DNA of 64,000 bases from NCBI RefSeq assembly GCF_022846435.1, contig NZ_AP025627.1, positions 1,646,001 to 1,710,000 on the forward strand, given 5' to 3'. The position numbers and the translations under genes were made by a program. A model generated the notes under the pieces. That model was given only the letters and a program-made list of their open reading frames with translations. It was not told where the DNA came from and made no database searches. The DNA is from Parageobacillus sp. KH3-4. Its GTDB lineage: Bacteria > Bacillota > Bacilli > Bacillales > Anoxybacillaceae. Each line of letters opens with the position of its first letter. Position 1 is the first letter of the stretch. Shown here piece by piece: positions 60,242 to 64,000 of this stretch.

Positions 60242-61459
60242 GTGACTAAGGCAATAAATATATTTCGCCAAGAAAAAAATTACTTAAGGTTATTTTTAGC
60301 AGGAATCGTTAATGGTATTGGAGACCGTTTTAGTCAAGTTGCTCTTTTGGCACTGCTGTTAGAGTTAACTGGTTCGGGATTTGCCGTTGGTATCGCTTTG
60401 GCCATTCGGGTTGTTCCTTTTTTATTATTCGGCCCTTTGGGAGGGTTCTTAGCTGATCGATTTTCAAGAAAGAGAATACTCATTATAACTGACTTATCAA
60501 GAATTGCTTTTGCTATCTCTTTTGTATTTGTCAATAACAAGTCTGATATTTGGATTGTTTATCTGAGCACATTTGTTTTAGCTGCAGGGGAAGCTATCTA
60601 TGCACCTGCACGAAAGTCATTCATTTCTTTACTCGTCAAGAAAGAAAACATCATAAAAATTAATAGCTTAGAACAGGTCATGCTTGGAGTGGTTTTAATA
60701 GCAGGTTCATTTTCTGGAGGTATCGTTACCTTTTTCTTTGGACCAGATATGACATTTTGGTTGAATGGCCTTTCATTTTTAATGGCTGCTATAATCATTT
60801 TTCCTATTCCGTTCACAAATAAAAATCGCCATATACAGAAAAATGGTGAATCTAACATCTTCCATTCGCTAAAAATCATTAAAAAATTAATGATTACATC
60901 TAGTGCCCTTTATATTGCATTTCTATTTGAGCTAATCGCCCCTCTTTTTAATGGGATTGATAACGTACTCATTAGCATCTATGCCGTTCAAGAATTTAAT
61001 CTAGGTGATATAGGAGTCGGTCTTTTTTATGGAGCCCTCGGAATTGGTTTAATGCTAAGTTTTATAATAGCTCAACGTGTTCACCAACATCTTTTGTTAA
61101 TTGGTCTGGCAGCTCTAATATTAGAAGGTTTGTTTCTCATTATCTTAAGTCAAGTTCACTTAGCATTCATTGCTTTTATTATATATATTTCAATCTCTTT
61201 TGTATCAGGCATTTGCAATACATGCTTCGATTCCATTGTTATGAAGGAGACGCCTAGCGACCATCAAGGCTTAGTATTTGGCTTATTGACCACCATTTCA
61301 AATACATTAATTGGAATATCTATGTTCGGGGCTGGCATCATTTTAGAAGTAGTCAATAATAGAATGCTTGGTTTGATTGGAGGGATGGGGTTTGTATTAA
61401 CTGGATTATTTCTTATTGTGGCATATTCTTCTATAGATATTGGTCATCAAACCAAATAA
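60242..61459 (+). CDS. MFS transporter (MFS_3/macrolide-efflux-like)
   Basis: 405 residues, start GTG 60242 behind GAGGTGATTT. Twelve membrane helices. Motif A is FGPLGGFLADRFSRKRILII, and APARKSFISLLVKKENIIKI follows the fifth helix region, as in MefA-like members. It faces the PhzF-family gene 40 bp downstream, so they are probably cotranscribed. Export of a small toxic compound is inferred; the substrate is unknown. It is AT-rich relative to the core genome genes to the left. Confidence 0.9.
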   Translation: MTKAINIFRQEKNYLRLFLAGIVNGIGDRFSQVALLALLLELTGSGFAVGIALAIRVVPFLLFGPLGGFLADRFSRKRILIITDLSRIAFAISFVFVNNKSDIWIVYLSTFVLAAGEAIYAPARKSFISLLVKKENIIKINSLEQVMLGVVLIAGSFSGGIVTFFFGPDMTFWLNGLSFLMAAIIIFPIPFTNKNRHIQKNGESNIFHSLKIIKKLMITSSALYIAFLFELIAPLFNGIDNVLISIYAVQEFNLGDIGVGLFYGALGIGLMLSFIIAQRVHQHLLLIGLAALILEGLFLIILSQVHLAFIAFIIYISISFVSGICNTCFDSIVMKETPSDHQGLVFGLLTTISNTLIGISMFGAGIILEVVNNRMLGLIGGMGFVLTGLFLIVAYSSIDIGHQTK

Positions 61460-61499
61460 TTGTGTCATTATTCCCATTTAGTAAAAAAGGTGTGATCAA

Positions 61500-62408
61500 A
61501 TGATATCACTAGTACAAACCAAAGTATTTGGCGTTTCTTCTAACGGGGGAAATCCATGTCCCTTAGTGTTAAACAGTGACTCATTAACAAAGAAGCAAAT
61601 GCAAAGCATTGCCGCTTATTATGGGGTGGAAACAGCCTTTATACTACAGCCTGAAAGTCGAAATGCCCTTTTCAGACTAAGATACTTTGTTCCAAAACAT
61701 GAAATGGAGATGTGCGTTCATGCCACTGTGGGGGCGGTAAGTTACTGGTGTCAGTCTCATGAAATAAAACAGCTAAATGGAATCATTGAAACTGCGCTGG
61801 GAGAAATAGCGGTAAATGCCGAAGAAAAAGATGGAAGATTAAATGTTATCGTAGAACAATTCCCTCCGTCTTTTAGCAATGAAAATCCCAGTCCTTCAGA
61901 AGTTGCTCAAGCATTAAAAATAAGTGAAGAAGAACTAGATCTATCCGTGGGACCCATTCAATCCGTTTCCACTTCACGTCCCAAATTGATAATTCCTCTT
62001 CGTAATCACGAAATACTTCATCACTTAGCTCCTGACTTTGAATTGCTTTGGGAGCTTTGTGATAGATATAAGACAACCGGCTTTTATCCTTTTACGCTGT
62101 CAACCCAGTCTTCGAAATATGATGTTGAAGCACGCCAATTTCCGAAAAGAGCCGGTTATAACGAAGATCCAGCTACAGGTGTAGCGGCATGTGCGCTTGG
62201 AGCATATTTAACTTATTATTCAACGCTTCAAGAACCAAAAGAGGGATGGTATGAATACCTGATCGGACAGGGATATGCGATGGGAAGACCAAGTATTATC
62301 AAAGCTGCTTCATATATTTCTAAAGAAGGAAATATCACTAAAACACAAGTAGGAGGATATGCGACCATTTTACGAAAGGAAAACCTTGATACTCACTCAA
62401 TAGTTTAA
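61500..62408 (+). CDS. PhzF-family isomerase/epimerase-like protein
   Basis: 302 residues; ATG 61501 is preceded by AAAAGGTGTG (frame listed from 61500/61501). The two-domain PhzF fold shows VFGVSSNGGNPCPLVLNSDS, the motif with the usual catalytic acid region FVPKHEMEMCVHATVGAVSY, and the second-half signature GYNEDPATGVAACALGAYLT. The family includes the phenazine isomerase PhzF and many enzymes of unknown substrate. No phenazine genes are nearby, so phenazine synthesis is not implied. It is linked to the MFS exporter. Confidence 0.9.
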   Translation: MISLVQTKVFGVSSNGGNPCPLVLNSDSLTKKQMQSIAAYYGVETAFILQPESRNALFRLRYFVPKHEMEMCVHATVGAVSYWCQSHEIKQLNGIIETALGEIAVNAEEKDGRLNVIVEQFPPSFSNENPSPSEVAQALKISEEELDLSVGPIQSVSTSRPKLIIPLRNHEILHHLAPDFELLWELCDRYKTTGFYPFTLSTQSSKYDVEARQFPKRAGYNEDPATGVAACALGAYLTYYSTLQEPKEGWYEYLIGQGYAMGRPSIIKAASYISKEGNITKTQVGGYATILRKENLDTHSIV

Positions 62409-62776
62409 AAGATGTTCTTGAAATTGGCGGCATCATGTTACATAAAAGAGGAGCGATGCCGTGATTCAAGCATGTTCTGTAACCAGCAAATTGGAAATCA
62501 TGATAGCGCCCCGTTAGTAGTTTATATGACTTCCAAAGTGGTTAGGCTTTTATGTATCAATGACCAGCTTGTCGGCAATTCGAACCCTGCCGTGAAAATA
62601 AACGGCATGAACCTGTGGTGTGGGCAATGCAGAGCTTATTTTAGTGCATTGCTGTGCCAAAAATTGACATAAGTGTCGCCGTTAAAGAATGGTGCTGGTT
62701 CTTTTATTGTAATTTACTGGTAGGGTAGCAGCGGAAATGTTATCATTATATTTGTAATATTGTTACTTCTAATTTT
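62409..62776. other. Intergenic region with doubtful reading frame
   Basis: A plus-strand frame from 62412 to 62672 (86 codons, Cys-rich) has no ribosome binding site and no family resemblance. A CGGCATC/GATGCCG inverted repeat sits at about 62428-62462. Remnant of a lost gene is the likeliest reading. Confidence 0.35.
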
Positions 62777-62989
62777 TTGGAGGTGTTTAACATCAATAAA
62801 AAGGCGAAAGTAGTTATTGGACTAATCAGTAGCCTTGTTCTTTGTCTTTTCGGAGTGTATCGTTTAGTGATTGAAGCTCGATCATCTTATTCATTATTGG
62901 TTCCTGCCATATTTGCTGTTACAGGTTTTATTGCACTAATCGGAAACATAATCGAACTGAAAAAAATGAAAATCGACAATGAAATTTAA
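62777..62989 (+). CDS. Small two-helix membrane protein with unclear start
   Basis: 70 residues if read from TTG 62777: an Asn-Lys-rich start, helix 1 (VVIGLISSLVLCLFGVYRLV), a short polar loop, helix 2 (LLVPAIFAVTGFIALIGNII) and a charged end. The only good ribosome binding site, TTTGGAGGTG, overlaps the TTG and GTG (62783) codons and is correctly spaced for ATC at 62792. So either translation begins at a rare ATC or an ATG was mutated. No family is recognised. Confidence 0.6.
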   Translation: MEVFNINKKAKVVIGLISSLVLCLFGVYRLVIEARSSYSLLVPAIFAVTGFIALIGNIIELKKMKIDNEI

Positions 62990-63008
62990 TATATCCTAAC
63001 AAAAATTG

Positions 63009-63118
63009 AAGCCCTAAAGTAGCTCGGCGATAAGGGGCGATATTGAGGAAAAGAAGAAAATATCACCCTCGGTTCAGCGCCATCTTTGAACTCCCGAGCC
63101 GTTTGGCAGGGCTTTTTT
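63009..63118 (+). ncRNA. Candidate structured RNA or complex terminator
   Basis: Three nested stems can be drawn: AAGCCCT (63009-63015) with AGGGCTT (63108-63114); GCTCGG (63022-63027) with CCGAGC (63094-63099); and GGG-C-GATATT (63035-63044) with AATATC-A-CCC (63059-63068). A T-run ends it. The size (~110 nt), the multi-stem shape and the position 93 bp before the VOC gene allow a riboswitch-like leader, but a compound terminator is the simpler option. No known class is recognised. Confidence 0.4.
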
Positions 63119-63210
63119 ATTTATGGGGCTAGGAATAGACAGGGTTCTTGTTCGAAATAGTCGATCGGTGGCATTAAAATGACAAGGATGTTTGTTTGGA
63201 GGTAATGGAA

Positions 63211-63597
63211 ATGACGGTAAATATCCGCCTGGAATTGTTTGTGAAAGATTTGCAAAGGTCTGTTGATTTTTACAAGAATGTCATTCGCTTGGATTTATCT
63301 TCTCAAAATGAAAGCAGTGCCATGTTTAAAACAGAAAATCTTAACTTGCTTTTAACTAAAGAAGATGTTATTTCGAGTAACCACTATTTTAGCGAAATAA
63401 AAACATCTCGAAAAGGAATGGGAGTTGAAATAATATTAGTGGTTCCAGATGTGCAAAGTTATTATCAACGTATATGTGAAATGCAAATAGAAGTGGAATC
63501 AGAACTAAAACAGCAAGAATGGGGAATGACCGATTTTCGCTTAATCGACCCGGATGGTTACTATTTAAGAATCACTTCGCCTAAAATGGAGAATTAA
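63211..63597 (+). CDS. VOC-family (glyoxalase/bleomycin-resistance fold) protein
   Basis: 128 residues. ATG 63211 is chosen because TTTGGAGGTAATGG gives a well-spaced site; TTG 63196 and ATG 63205 overlap it. The beta-alpha-beta-beta-beta units are visible: IRLELFVKDLQRSVDFYKNV, a middle strand LNLLLTK, then GVEIILVVPDVQSYYQRICE and the closing MTDFRLIDPDGYYLRITSP. Metal ligands are not all evident (Glu in RLELF in place of the usual His). The substrate is unknown; single gene with its own terminator. Confidence 0.88.
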   Translation: MTVNIRLELFVKDLQRSVDFYKNVIRLDLSSQNESSAMFKTENLNLLLTKEDVISSNHYFSEIKTSRKGMGVEIILVVPDVQSYYQRICEMQIEVESELKQQEWGMTDFRLIDPDGYYLRITSPKMEN

Positions 63598-63657
63598 GGG
63601 TTTAAGAAAAAACGGGGGGAATTGACCTGCTTCAGCTTGTCACAACATCGGAAGAGG

Positions 63658-63688
63658 AGCCCTTCCCATCGGAGAGAAGGGCTTTTTT
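63658..63688 (+). terminator. Terminator of the VOC gene
   Basis: AGCCCTTC pairs with GAAGGGCT (8 bp, 10-nt loop), then TTTTT. Confidence 0.83.
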
Positions 63689-63726
63689 ATGTATAAGGTC
63701 CTTATCATACACGAGGAAACGAATGT

Positions 63727-63945
63727 TTATCGTTCACAAGCGATGAAATCTTTGTCTCGATCCAACTTTTTATTAGCATCATAGAGTGCTTTTGAAACGT
63801 AAGGTTTGTATTTGGTTTTACCTAAGCAGAGCGGGCGGACGCCGCCTCGATAATCTTTGTTTAACGCTGTACAGTTTTTATACGTTTTCACCTTCGCTGC
63901 TGCTTCTGCATAGTTGATAGTTGAAAGAATCAAAAGAAAAACCAA
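63727..63945 (-). pseudogene. Excalibur-domain secreted protein, N-terminus lost
   Basis: The C-terminal domain is a clear Excalibur calcium-binding motif: YKNCTALNKDY at the start and DRDKDFIACE at the end, with the DxDxD-like loop and two cysteines. In front is most of a signal peptide (FLLILSTINYAEA). However, the frame is closed by TAG one codon before the first usable codon (TTG 63945), and there is no ribosome binding site, so the true start appears to be deleted or mutated. Excalibur domains occur at the end of secreted nucleases and small surface proteins in Bacillaceae. Confidence 0.7.
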
Positions 63946-64000
63946 GAACTAGTTCTAAGGAAAGAAAAACAATGATTAATTGTTTTGTCAGCAAAACTTC

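Noticed and set aside
62412-62672. 86-codon Cys-rich frame after the PhzF gene
   Set aside because: No ribosome binding site, no recognisable domain, odd composition; treated as debris.
1-64000. CRISPR arrays, complete insertion sequences, prophage or integrase genes
   Set aside because: No regularly spaced repeats, transposase or integrase motifs were seen. The tRNA cluster has no adjacent integrase or repeated tRNA 3' end.

Overview
The window looks like the chromosome of an endospore-forming Bacillaceae species, most likely from the Geobacillus/Parageobacillus group. This is inferred from two tricistronic ger germinant-receptor operons, a KinB-like sporulation kinase, sdpR/sdpI, a BmrCD-type exporter, strong AGGAGG-type ribosome binding sites and the general protein flavour. 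No rRNA or marker gene is present to fix the species.

Region 1 (1-11.9 kb) is an accessory polymorphic-toxin island. A WapA/Rhs-type YD-repeat giant, cut by the left edge, carries a GIY-YIG/URI-like C-terminal toxin tip followed by its probable immunity gene. Downstream, on the same strand, lie four displaced 'orphan' C-terminal tips. Each keeps a short piece of Rhs core plus the shared pre-toxin linker, then a different or diverged toxin, then a candidate immunity gene, usually closed by a terminator. A sixth, decayed cassette follows and runs straight into a truncated fosmidomycin-resistance-type MFS gene, which marks a deletion junction. The toxins are URI-like (twice, paralogous), PD-(D/E)XK nuclease, canonical GIY-YIG, and an unrecognised small toxin.

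Region 2 (12.2-36.4 kb) holds a ger B-A-C operon with a nonsense mutation in its C gene, a DMT transporter with a dead neighbour, a KinB-like kinase, a DUF421 membrane protein, a GntR-ABC operon, the cadCA metal-efflux operon with two identical operators, a second ger operon (A-C-B order, as in gerK), a phosphatase/anti-sigma/antagonist partner-switching module and the heterodimeric exporter bmrCD.

Region 3 (36.4-56.5 kb) is mostly housekeeping or accessory metabolism: MOSC protein, luciferase-like monooxygenase, thioredoxin-fold protein, gamma-glutamylcyclotransferase-like protein, FetB-like permease, a glutamine synthetase behind two GlnR/TnrA-type boxes, a TauE/SafE exporter, an MBL hydrolase, a GDSL-ABC operon, a tRNA trio (Pro-CGG, Ala-CGC, Ser-CGA) that together read NCG codons, azoreductase, pirin, sdpRI, an SRPBCC-ArsR pair behind tandem palindromes, a nitroreductase and a YeiH-family exporter.

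Region 4 (56.5-64 kb) is looser and shows decay: a tetR gene facing a perfect 28-bp palindrome whose target gene seems lost, a bicupin oxalate decarboxylase, an ArsR-DUF2087 pseudogene, an MFS exporter with a PhzF-family enzyme, a small membrane protein with an odd start, a candidate structured RNA, a VOC protein and a truncated Excalibur-domain protein.
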